Assembly: GCA_003184365.1 (NCBI GenBank) | Contig: NKYR01000034.1 | Coordinates: 59,686-123,685, forward strand | Direction: 5' to 3' | From: Evernia prunastri | Taxonomy: Eukaryota > Ascomycota > Lecanoromycetes > Lecanorales > Parmeliaceae | Length of the DNA: 64,000 nucleotides | Shown: piece by piece, positions 54,095 through 63,592 of the stretch | Layout: the number at the start of each line of letters is the position of its first letter | Numbering within the stretch: position 1 is the first letter of the stretch | Notes under the pieces: generated by a model | The model's database searches: none | Told to the model about the DNA's origin: nothing | The model's input: only the letters and a program-made list of their open reading frames with translations | Position numbers and translations under genes: made by a program

Positions 54095-54980
54095 TGGTCG
54101 AATGGACCTTGACTTCATGTAGCTTTTCACATGATCAAGTTTCGGAGCTGCAACAGTGTCACCAGTTGTGGATCAAGCATCTGACCTCAGGCTCCGCAAA
54201 TCATGATATGATACAGAATCTACGAACCCCAAGCCCTATTTCTTCAGTCATATTAGACTGGTCAGGGTAAGCCGAGTAAGGACGACCTATTGGTTTCACT
54301 TGACTGTGGTCGCCTTTCCTCATCGTGTCACGTACGTATATACTTCCTCCACCACGAAGCCCCCCGGAGAACGCTAGCAATGCCGTTAACTCCACATCCA
54401 AGATCTTCAATTAAAGATCATACTCAGGAATCCACCCAAGATCAAACATGGTCTCGAAGCATCATGGAAGTGCACTGTCTGGATGAGTCTTGCAATGCGA
54501 CGCTAACTGAGACACTTTGATAGTATTCATAGCATCCATCTGATGTCGACTTCCGTAAGTGCTGACTGGCCATGAGGGAAGTTTCGAATGTGAAACACCG
54601 ACTTGCATTTGAGAGAACAAGACTGGAATGCTGACTTCAGGGCATTATAGCTACCAAGCAATATTTACGTGTAAAAAGCTACCGCAGCAATCCTGTACTC
54701 ATCACACAAGTTGCAGACCTCACACGTGAAGTCCTTCAGATAGCTATTACGCTAAAGATACGCAATTAGCCTCTTTTGTTGACGTTGCTCAAAACATTCG
54801 TCCTGTCACAAAAGATCAATCCGTGTATAGGTAAGGGATTAACACCATCAACCCAAGACAAAACGAGGCGAGAGGCGGTAATTTTGGTTTGGCCCTTTAT
54901 TGTTTGCACGAGGTTTGAATTGGATATTTCCTTGATGAGTCTATCATATAAGCTTATCAGTCAGATAGCTCTCTTCGTCT
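54095..54980. other. Accessory intergenic stretch
   Basis: No gene or clear repeat is seen. Short frames lack motifs. Confidence 0.5.
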
Positions 54981-55094
54981 CAGCCTGCAAGGAAAAGTTG
55001 ACCCTTTACTCCAGCAATTTCTCCCTAAACCTTCCTGCCATGCCATGCCCAAATTACCAACGCAAATCACTCATCAAAACGAGAGATCAATCTA
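54981..55094 (+). repeat. Dispersed repeat, copy B
   Basis: About 114 bp aligned with copy A (50672-50789) in direct orientation, roughly 80 percent identical by eye, 4.3 kb downstream. It lies just past the 3' end of the 106-residue orphan gene, whereas copy A lies just past the 3' end of the amidase relic. Confidence 0.8.
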
Positions 55095-55190
55095 AGAGCC
55101 TCCTATCAGTACTGTTCTTCGTGTGTGTATCGATAGTATAAGGTCCCTACTTGAGGTAGCCAGTCCTACTGTTGGCGAGCAAACTGCTCA

Positions 55191-55564
55191 TTAGACTGTC
55201 ACAATCGTGGAGGTGTCATGGGCATTTTTAAACGCGGCTCTTATATCTGCTGGAGTCGCTTGCGAGTTCTTGGCTACAAGTACTGTCGCCCAGGTCCTAG
55301 GAGCAGTAATCCGAACCGAAGTCTTCTTGGCTCCGGAGTTTGCCTGGATCTGGAGATTGTACTGGGCGGTCGCTGTTTTCTGGCGTTGGAAAGGTCAAAA
55401 AGTGCATATTTAAACGTTGATGGTGAACATACCCCTTGCATATCGAGTCGGAAGTTGCTGTCGCCTGCCGGCTTCGGATAGAGCGTGTTTTGCGTTTCAG
55501 GGAAATTTTCGAGTTTGTTGTCGGGAATCTCGTCCACAAAATTGGTGAAATCTTTTTGACCCAT
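55191..55564 (-). CDS. Orphan small protein of 106 residues, one intron
   Basis: Two exons (55433-55564 and 55191-55379) are joined across a 53-nt intron (GTATGT...GCCAG), leaving 107 codons including the stop with no frame break. The first half (MGQKDFTNFVDEIPDNKLEN) is acidic and polar. The second half starts GKTATAQYNLQIQANSGAKK and continues with a helix-like ATPADIRAAFKNAH. No signal peptide, cysteines or known domain are visible. It resembles no family I know. It sits in accessory sequence beside the broken kinase-TPR gene and a RIP-mutated block, so it may be a young or fast-evolving gene. An open frame on the opposite strand (55436-56008) overlaps it and is less convincing. Confidence 0.6.
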
Positions 55565-55929
55565 TTTCGAGACGATGCAAGTAAGGAATTAGGAACGGTA
55601 CGCTGCTTGGAATCCTCAAGAAAATTCTGGATACAGGTTGCTCATATAAATTCCATGCTGTTCTGCCATCCTTATGTAGCTACTGCATGCCTAGAGATGG
55701 TGGGTGGGGAGAGGCTCAGCTGCAGCCACGAAGAACAAAATCTCCATACCTACTGCGACGTGAAGATGCAGGGTCGAATCCCGGTCCATCAGAACAATGT
55801 ATGGTTGGCTTCTGAGCAATCACATCATTACTCAGGGCGCCATCAGACGCTCGCAGTCAGCCTTTGTTTCTGTGGTAGGCTGCAATTGTATGTATATGGA
55901 ATGTATCCGATAAAGTATTACTACAGGCT
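55565..55929. other. Intergenic, upstream of the orphan gene
   Basis: Should hold the promoter of the minus-strand orphan. A GGGTCGAATCCCGGTCC stretch at about 55773 recalls a tRNA T-arm, but no tRNA can be built around it. Confidence 0.5.
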
Positions 55930-57452
55930 GGTGGTAGAGATTTCGACGAAGCTTCTACTTTCGTCGAAATCTCTACTTTCGTCGACAAAGCGTCTTATCA
56001 AATACTGACAAGAAAAAGATAATCAGAGAAAGAATCGTCACGAAAGAAAGCCCGAGTCGATTCTCGAGAAGAATCTTCTTTTATTATCAAGTATATATAC
56101 GATCAAAATAATTCGGACGAGCATAATAATGAATGCTTTTATTATAACACGATAAAAAAGAAAATGAGAGAGATGAAAAAAAAGCTGCGAATCGCGAAAG
56201 ACAAGATAGTAGCAATAATAATCTATATAAAGCGACTTGATAGTATAACGCAGTCTCTGCTGAACGAACACAATAAGACGAGACGTCTGATTAAGAAGAC
56301 GTTCAAGATCGCAGCGAAGTTCAAGAAGAAGAATAATGAAAAGCAAGTAGTGAAATTCGGGATATATTCGGATATCGCTTTCAAGATCGTAAATGTTATC
56401 GTGAAAAGCGTTGAGAAGACAAAGAAGGATTTTAACGTGTATTTTCTTAAGCTTGCTCGCTTGATTTTTCGTTATCAATCAGACGAATCGATAGAGAATT
56501 TCAAGCAATGAAAGAATAATACAGATTAAAAGCTATTCTTAAAAAAGAAAATCGTTCATAACATTCACGACGAGCTTATCTCGAAATCGATCGAAAGTTG
56601 ACTAGTCGATCTAAACTCGATCGAGCTGAACTCTAAACGTAGTATCGCTAAATCACAGAAGAAAATATGTGACGAAGCAACGAGTCAAAATTCGTCTTCG
56701 AAATTATCAGATAGATATCGAGATATCGTAAATGTTTATCTCGTCGATCAACTTTCTATCGTTTTCAATCTCGCGACGACGAATCAACTTTCGTTTATAT
56801 CAGAATCTCTTTTTCTCGTTCTCGATCTAATAACTACGACTCGACTTTCGTCTATATCGAAATATCTATAATAGTCGAAGTCATCAACTGCTATATCTAA
56901 TTTCTCGTCGAATCGCGTATTTTTAATCTCGTCGAGCGAAAGCAGCTCTACCAAGCAAATTGATACGCATATCAAATTCATCACGATTACGCGTTTCGAA
57001 ACTTTTCTTTCTATCGTTCTCAATCTTACGATAATAACGCAACTTTAGTTTACGTCTTATCTCGCTCAACTTTCTACTATTTTCGACGTCGATTAACTCT
57101 CTGTCGTACTCGATCTAGCAACGACAGTCTCTATTAATTCAGCAAGAACGACGTCGAAACGTTCTCAGAGCGAATTTATACTTACTTTTTCGTTAATCTC
57201 AATTTTATCAACAAGCGAAGTTAGTTCTGCTGGGCAAGTTGATGCGCGAACTACACATACGCAAACGATTATCACAGCTTCTACGAATTTATAATCTCTC
57301 GTTACTCAGTCATATTCATCGATAATTTTAACTCAGTTATTATCGAATTTCGATGCGAGAATATATCGCAATATTTCTTTGTTTAAGTATTTGAGAAGTC
57401 GCAAGAGAGTGAAAACATTGAAAAGAAAATCGATAAACGCTCGATAGTATAG
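55930..57452. mobile_element. AT-rich, RIP-mutated repeat relic (left part)
   Basis: Composition changes sharply at about 55930. TpA is frequent, CpA and TpG nearly absent, CpG retained: in 56821-56880 I count 9 TpA, 6 CpG, 0 CpA and 0 TpG. This is the footprint of repeat-induced point mutation, which acts on duplicated DNA, so the block was probably a transposon. A palindrome-like GCTTCTACTTTCGTCGAAAT / CTCTACTTTCGTCGACAAAG duplication is at its left edge. A Lys/Ile-rich 115-codon frame at 56164-56511 is a by-product or a relic of a gag-like protein; I cannot say which. Confidence 0.75.
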
Positions 57453-57809
57453 TGTCATGGTTCCAGGCCAGGCCTACCAGCCCAGCCCTACCGGCCTGAC
57501 TAGTGACCTTGGCGCACCATGATATCTCAGCACTCCACTGTACATAGACACCTCCATACATGATATTCTATTCATTCTATGACATTACACTCTACCAGTC
57601 CGGTACTACGTCTAGATCCTGACAGGTTGCTTCAGAGATGNATGGTTCCAGGCCAGGCCTACCAGCCCAGCCCTACCGGCCTGACTAGTGACCTTGGCGC
57701 ACCATGATATCTCAGCACTCCACTGTACATAGACACCTCCATACATGATATTCTATTCATTCTATGACATTACACTCTACCAGTCCGGTACTACGTCTAG
57801 ACCCTGACA
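57453..57809 (+). mobile_element. LTR retrotransposon collapsed to two LTRs and a one-N gap, with target-site duplication
   Basis: LTR 1 is at 57453-57624 (172 bp, TGTCATGG...CCTGACA). After GGTTGCTTCAGAGATG comes a single N at 57641, then LTR 2 continues from ATGGTTCCAGG to CCTGACA at 57809. The two copies differ by one visible base (GATCCTGACA against GACCCTGACA). TATAG flanks both outer ends (57448-57452 and 57810-57814), a 5-bp target-site duplication. The bases after LTR 1 are where a primer-binding site is expected. The internal region is not in the assembly. The LTRs carry normal CpA/TpG, unlike the RIP-mutated flanks, so the insertion is younger. Confidence 0.88.
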
Positions 57810-57814
57810 TATAG

Positions 57815-58150
57815 AATCGATGTTAATCGGAGAATTAAACAGCTATAAAACTATTCGCTAAGGAAGTCAGAAGTCAGAGCAGTTTAAGCATAATAGAAAC
57901 GATATAACTTGACTTTCTATTCAGAAGTCGAACTAACAGAGTAAGACGACGACTTCGAAGGTGTCGCATAACATATCTTTCTGAATTTTCTATACGATCT
58001 GTTACACATAAAGAATATTCTTTCTCGTTCGCTTTTGCTATTTGACTGAAGAAAATAAGTCAAGTAATAACTTATATCGCATGATCTTACTTTCTCGCGC
58101 GTAAATCATAGCTTTCTATATAACAACGTTGTTATAGTCGAAGTGACGTC
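57815..58150. mobile_element. RIP-mutated relic, right part
   Basis: Continues the AT-rich sequence interrupted by the LTR element. It ends at about 58150, where GC content rises abruptly. No coding motif. Confidence 0.6.
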
Positions 58151-58179
58151 AAATTATCTCGTGTTAGGTATGGGCCCAA

Positions 58180-58389
58180 ATAGGGTGTCTGGGCTGTCAA
58201 GCGCAGATACCCTCGGGGCCAGCTTTTTTAGCTGAGTGGCTAACAATTGTGTCTGCGCTTTGATTCCGGGTCGGCTACGGAGCCACCCCGAGGCACAATT
58301 GAGGGAGCCTAGCCGAAATGACTAGCCGAGGGTGACTCGCTTAGTCTTACGAGGGTCCGGGGTTCGATACCCTGAAGAACGAGTTTTTT
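58180..58389 (+). repeat. tRNA-like, possible Pol III unit (SINE-like head)
   Basis: TAGCCGAGGGTG (58323-58334) resembles a tRNA A box, GGTTCGATACC (58361-58371) matches a B box at one mismatch, and a T6 stop signal is at 58384-58389. The spacing of the boxes (38 bp start to start) suits a tRNA. The T-arm hairpin around TTCGATA can form, but the ends do not pair into an acceptor stem, so this is not a functional tRNA. A second AGCTGAGTGGCTAAC A-box-like motif is at about 58230-58244. tRNA-derived heads of this kind are typical of SINEs. Confidence 0.45.
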
Positions 58390-58394
58390 CAGAG

Positions 58395-58830
58395 GGCTTC
58401 GGAGCCAAAATCGGCCCGAAAAAGTTAATTTCAGAGGGAATCTTTCGGGCAGAACAGCCCTATTCAAATAATCTTTCGGGCAAAACGCCCTATGCGAAAG
58501 ACCCGAAAAGCGGGCAAGAAGCCCCGGGAGCTCCGGGCATAGGCGTAGGCCCTGGGTGATCTGATCCCCTTGAAATGCCGGAATGGCATGAATCTAAAGC
58601 ATCTAGGCCAGGCAAAAGGCCCTAGAAGTCCCGAAATCGGGCAACAAGTTCCCAAAGCGGGGCCATCTGTAATGCGCTATGACGGGGCCACAGGCCTGGA
58701 ATGGGGCAAAAACCCCCCCATTCCCACCAAGTCCCTAAAGAATCTGGGCATTTCGGGCGAGAGGCTCTAGAAAAGACCTGGGGTGTACCGGGCATCGGGC
58801 GAAAAGCCCCGGGCAGAACGCCCTTAAAAA
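58395..58830 (+). repeat. GC-rich array of short hairpins
   Basis: At least eight short inverted repeats with 4-9 bp GC stems and short, mostly A-rich loops occur in about 430 bp. Examples: GGGC-agaaca-GCCC (58447-58460), GGGC-aaaac-GCCC (58478-58490), CCCG-aaaag-CGGG (58502-58514), CCCGA-aa-TCGGG (58630-58641), GGAATGGGG...CCCCATTCC (58698-58724), GGGC-gaaaa-GCCC (58797-58809), GGGC-agaac-GCCC (58811-58823). The word CTTTCGGGC recurs at 58443 and 58474. No frame codes for a recognisable protein. Confidence 0.7.
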
Positions 58831-58952
58831 TCGCAATGTTTCTCAGGGGACTCTTGCCCGCATCAACGATTTCTAAGGGAATCTTGACTATTTCCGCCAG
58901 CTAGATACCGTTAGAAGATATGGAAATTTAATTACACATACAGATTCTCAAA

Positions 58953-60162
58953 CTACGCACCATGTGAGTCTAGCAGAACACTTGCACATCTGTCTAGATC
59001 TGCTTTGTGGCTGTTCAAATAGTAAGATGTTGCACCAGTGAGCATGTCGAAGTCCCTCCACTCTTCCAACTTCATCTTCTCCAAACCGCGATCTACATTC
59101 AAATGAAAGTACTCGACTTTTGCGTCCTCTGGCAAGTGCTTTATCTCGTCAACAAATTCATCCGCGGTCCTCTGCGTGTCAGTCGCGATAGCTACCATGC
59201 TCTCAAGTATCTCTTTACCAGTGGCACCTGTTGCTTTCAACGGGGGAACCCCTGTCCCGATGCTGACGATGCATTTGATCCCTCGCCGAGACTTGCCCCA
59301 CACATGCTTTGCCTCGTCATAAAGCGTCCGTACCGGATTATTATAGTTCAACCCTCCATCAACATAATTTGCAGGAGGCGTTCCGAATCGTATTGGTGCA
59401 AAATACAAAGGAGCCGCCGATGTCGCTCGAGCAGCTTGCCAAATAGTACAGCCAGTGCTAGGTTCCCAGGCACTGCGATAGTTCCTAAGTCGAAATGGCT
59501 TACTAACATCCTTTTTGGTGACGCAGACGAATCTGATGATTGTTAGATCAGCTGCTAGCTTAAAATATTATAGAGGACTGAGGGCCCCTACGTTAGGCAC
59601 TGCGGCGGGCCATTTTCAGTTTTGTTGCTTTGAAGAAGGGCATCTTCTCCAAGGCCCTCAGATACCCCTGACACCATCTCTTTAACGACATTTTCAAAGC
59701 TTTTCGCATCAAGCCGTGCTTTGCCTCTGACTCCTTTGAAAATTCTTCCAACTTTGCTGCCTGAAATAAAGCCTTCTTCAGGAAAGACCGTCGGCGCCAT
59801 ACTGAGGTACTTCGATATGCAGGTATCGATGTCCATGCGAAGAACTCCAAGCATGATCGCAATAAGCCTTGATAAGTCAACTCCGATGACTGGCGACCTA
59901 GCAGCTTTGCAGAGCTTACCCGCCAGTAGAAGTACCTGCAATCATATGGAAGTAGTTGCAGGGTAGTAGCGGCCGCTCAACCTCAGAACAAATCTTGCCA
60001 TCAAGATTGTACATGATTCGCTGTAGAATCAAGAGAGAAGCAAGTCCTCGAACCCCACCTCCATCTGGTACGTACAGTCAGCGGTCAGTCCTTCAATTTT
60101 CATCACATGTGAGACATACCGAGAGAGAGCAGACACAACGGTTTGCTAGATAAAGCATCCAT
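58953..60162 (-). CDS. Patatin-like phospholipase
   Basis: Lipid acyl hydrolase of the patatin family, with a Ser-Asp dyad. Exons 60120-60162, 59920-60064, 59592-59867 and 58953-59532 give 347 residues without a break. Oxyanion motif DGGGVRGL near residue 15, nucleophile elbow GTSTGG near residue 60, catalytic Asp in VDGGLNYNNP in the second half. Joins restore FVCVTKKDVSKPFRLRNYRS and AARATSAAPLYFAP, both typical of fungal patatins. In many fungi this domain is the N-terminal effector of NLR-like proteins. Here the frame ends soon after the domain, next to the repeat-rich block, so it may be a stand-alone enzyme or an NLR truncated at its 3' end. The start (Met 60162) is close to the first motif, as usual. 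Confidence 0.9.
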
Positions 60163-60489
60163 CTTGACAGCGAGATCCTGAAGATGATGCCCTGGTTTTC
60201 AACCTCTCATTGCCAGAAGTACAAAAGCGTTCTCAAACAGTGGTGCGGGGTCGATATGAACAAGGCTGCATGCAACAGGCACCTTCTAGAGCCGGTTAGG
60301 CCCGAGGCTCCTGTCAGCATCTTAGCAGAAGATAATGAGACGTGTCAGCGTATTGGCTTATTTGCATTCATGTAGCTAGCCAATCTTTACCCCATTAGCC
60401 ATAAGATTGCTGATAGCCTCTTAGCTTTCAAACATCACCTTTTTCAGTCACCAGAACAGCTGGAATTGTGTAAATGTTGTTGCGGGGTC
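60163..60489. other. Promoter side of the patatin gene
   Basis: Short frames without motif. No gene is recognised. Confidence 0.5.
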
Positions 60490-60900
60490 TTCACACCAGG
60501 GCTAGCTACCTGAAGAACCATACTTAGGCCCCTCAGTGCTGAAGAGATCCCCATTCTTGAGTAGCATAGACCTAGAGTGAGTAAAAAACCATAAACAGGC
60601 GCGGGGCGGGCGTGAAAGAATGCTATGACAGTAAAAGAGATGGAAACCGAATGAGGAGCCGATCATTGTTAGTAAGCCCATATATATATGATTCCCATCA
60701 AGACACGAATCTCCTGGTCATCGCCGCCCTGACACGAGTCATGTCCGTCTACGCGATATTGCGCAGCTATGCGGAATGACCATGCAATGCGAAAACACCA
60801 TGCTATGCGAAGTCACCTTGCTATGCGAGATTGCCATGCTCTGCGACAGTGTAACCCTCAGTCCCACTGTGGCGAGTAGCTAGACTCGCTACACAACGGC
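60490..60900 (+). repeat. Non-coding module, copy 1, with an 18-bp minisatellite
   Basis: Aligns with 61130-61520. Shared landmarks in order: GGCTAGCTACCTGAAG (60500), CATAGACCT...GAGTGA (60565), ACAGGCG...GCG (60596), TATATATAT (60680), GGTCATCGCCG (60717), AGTCCCACTGT (60860). Positions 60761-60850 hold five imperfect 18-bp units with the core CTATGCGA preceded by ACCATG or ACCTTG. No protein is evident. Confidence 0.75.
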
Positions 60901-61129
60901 TTTCACCATGGTTGCGCCCCGTTGAGAAGATGTTGGTCAATATTGACAACTCTCTGATACTTGCTCTAATATCTTTCGAGGAGTCTCGGGGAGCAATGAA
61001 TTGGAATATATGAGTCGGAAGGTATTATGAACCAGTCTTTTTGTAGCTAGATAGCTTGTCATTTGCCAAGTTTTTATTCCTATCAAGCATGACAAAAACA
61101 CTTATGGTGATCGCAAATGATTGGGCGGT

Positions 61130-61520
61130 TCCACCACCAAGGCTAGCTACCTGAAGAGGCCTGAATAGAGGCCTAATCAGGCATATTATTGTGCCCTAGC
61201 GCTAGAAAGAAGTCCCCTAGCTTTACGACATAGACCTGAGTGATGATAAATATATACAGGCGAGGGCGAGCGGGATAAAAGGGTGCTATGGCTGTGCAAG
61301 AGACGAAATCAAATTAAGAGCCATATGCTGGTGAGAACCAGATATATATAGACCTCCTGCCTGGCCACCTGTCTTTGGTCATCGCCGAAAAAACATAACA
61401 TGCATGAAACATGGCTGAAAAGCATTGCATGCCTGAAACTTGGCTGAAGATAACGAAATGGCATGAAACATGTGGTCGACTAACTACCAGTCCCACTGTA
61501 TGTAGCAAGCTTGCTTGGAC
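61130..61520 (+). repeat. Non-coding module, copy 2
   Basis: Diverged duplicate about 630-660 bp downstream of copy 1 in direct orientation, with the same landmarks: GGCTAGCTACCTGAAG at 61141, CATAGACCTGAGTGA at 61229, ATATATATA near 61342, GGTCATCGCCG at 61377, AGTCCCACTGT at 61489. In place of the 18-bp minisatellite it carries another internal repeat built on GCATGAAAC and TGGCTGAA. A 100-codon minus-strand frame across it is not convincing. Confidence 0.75.
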
Positions 61521-62554
61521 ACGGGATGAGATTCCTCCTGCTTTGCTCCTGGGATTTACATCCCTCCTACTCACCCAGAACATTGGCACCGTTCCTACTC
61601 TAGCTGAATCGCTCATTAAAGCGTCTGCCCAGCCTGATGCTCCATCTTTCCTCGATATTGTGTAAACCTTGGCAAGGAAAGGGACAGGAATCTGCCGCCT
61701 GTCTGCCCGGTTTTTTTTTTTTCATCTTACAATACCCGTGACCGAAGCTAGGTACGCAAATGGTTGGGATTGGCAATTGATGGTCACAACAGTGCTTACA
61801 TAGCGGACCATCCCCATACTCTACGACCTATTCCTCTACGTTGGTACGAGATATTGACTGAGAGCGGGAGATGAAGGAAAGGCTGACAGAAGCCTAGCAC
61901 TCATAAACAACGAATGACTCGTCGAATATGTGGCTATGTTACGTATCTCCCCTTCCCCCAGCCCCTGTCCGAACTCATAAAGGAGGGTCAAAGCGGCGCG
62001 CACCTAAGAAAAGGATGCGTCCTGACTGCAAGTAGCGCCTTCTGGGCTGGGCAAAATGAAAGATTGTTGGATCAGTGCCTGCTAGTCTGCAAGGAATGCA
62101 TCCGGGAATGCGCCCCCCGTTTCGTTCATGTCGAAAATGTGGTGAGTGACTTCAGTAGGTATTGGAGGAGTTGAAGCTGGAAGCTCGCAAACGCTACCAG
62201 CCTTAGACAGCTGCATGAATCCTACGCTCGGAACGTCCGGTCCGTGGGAACAATTTGCACTATAATGGGGCATTGTGAGACGACTTATGTTGTATGTTTC
62301 GCAAACCGCTCATGCATAGGATAAGAGAGTAGGAACTTCCAAACTGAATCAATGAGGCTTAAAGATTACGTTGTATTGCCCCGGAAATGTGCACCACAAG
62401 AATCTTCCTCGCCCATATTTGTAATGACTATCACTGCTACTTGATCTTCCGTGAAAGACAGTGTACTTTTTTCAATCCACTATCCAGCTGATGCCCGCAG
62501 ACTAAGCTCCTTTCCAAGCTAGAATTCTTGTGACCTGAGCAGCTGTTGCCAATC
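61521..62554. other. Intergenic, no gene recognised
   Basis: Contains a short T run near 61710-61720. An 86-codon frame at 61914-62174 has a few Cys but no family motif and no splice partners. The last 150 bases should be the promoter of the surface-protein gene. Confidence 0.4.
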
Positions 62555-63592
62555 ATGCGGGCTCTAATCATGGTCATTGGCCTTTGCGTAGCCTTCATCT
62601 CAGCGCAGGATATATATGCCGTAACCAACTCTACTACTACTGGTCCGTGGAATATTACACCAGCTTTGCGGAGCAGTTCCGAATACCTTACCGCGAACTG
62701 GACCGACGCCACAAACATTGGAAATGTGTCTGTTGTCTTCAATGCAGACATCACGCGGAAAGGTAGTTACTCTGTCACAATGTTCACCCCTGGATGCATT
62801 CAAGACGACACCTGCGCTGAACGAGCGATTGTCAATGTAACGGGCGACTACACTCTCTCGGTTAATCCCGACGTCTCAACAGCAAAGGAAATCTATCAGA
62901 CAAACATCTATGACAAATACGACCCCATCTACGAAGGCCCTGTTGATGTCAGCAGCGATGGCTTCAGACCTACAGTGAAATTGGCAGCACTACCACACCC
63001 GGGGACTGTCATTGTGGCTCAGTGAGTCCTATTCGCAATGATTAACAGGTCAGGTTCTCGCATCTCGACACCCGATCCTTTCTCTTATCACTGACATCTT
63101 TATACCAGTACCGAAAATACCACTATCAATAGCGAAACCGCCACTATCCAGGGTGGAACTGCCCCTGTCAGTACTGAGACTGCCACAAAGACCGCCAGTT
63201 CGACAGCCAGCATCACAATTATAACCAGCAAGAACGAAAAAGCTGGAGGGCTGGATGATGCAGCTAAGATAGGGATTGGTGTCGGTGTCTCGCTGGCAGT
63301 ACTGCTTGGTGCAATGATGGCACTGATGGCGTACCTCCGGCTCCAACGTACTAGAGCCGCTCGGGTAGAAAAAGAACGGCCATACAATGGGGACAGTGTG
63401 GACGATGAATCGGGGCTGATGGAAAACCAACTACGAGAAGGACTGTCACATACAGAGCTGCCAGGGAGATCTTCGCATACAGAATTGCCTGGAGTGTCAT
63501 CGCACACAGAGCTGCCGGGAGACTCGTTGCATCAAGAATTGCCAGAAGGATCGGTGCATGTCCACGAAATGTCTGTCAAAACAGACTCGTGA
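62555..63592 (+). CDS. Single-pass cell-surface protein with mucin-like stalk and repeated cytoplasmic tail
   Basis: Exons 62555-63021 and 63109-63592 give 316 residues. A signal peptide (MRALIMVIGLCVAFISA) is followed by an ectodomain of about 140 residues with several N-x-S/T sites and the pair PGCIQDDTCAERA. Next is a Ser/Thr-rich stalk (STETATKTASSTASITI), one membrane helix (IGIGVGVSLAVLLGAMMALMAYL) with a basic stop, and an acidic tail. The tail ends in tandem 9-residue units, SHTELPG plus two variable residues, three nearly perfect and one or two decayed. The layout resembles fungal Wsc/Mid2-type wall sensors, but no WSC cysteine pattern is present, so sensor function is inferred. The start at 62555 is the first ATG of the frame. 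Confidence 0.75.

Noticed and set aside
55770..55795. tRNA-like T-arm sequence
   Set aside because: No D arm, anticodon arm or acceptor stem can be built around it.
55436..56008. 190-codon plus-strand frame over the orphan gene
   Set aside because: It runs from the orphan gene into the RIP-mutated block and changes composition midway; no motif.
60765..60850. 18-bp repeats considered as a CRISPR-like array
   Set aside because: The units are directly adjacent and imperfect, with no unique spacers, in a eukaryotic genome; this is a minisatellite.
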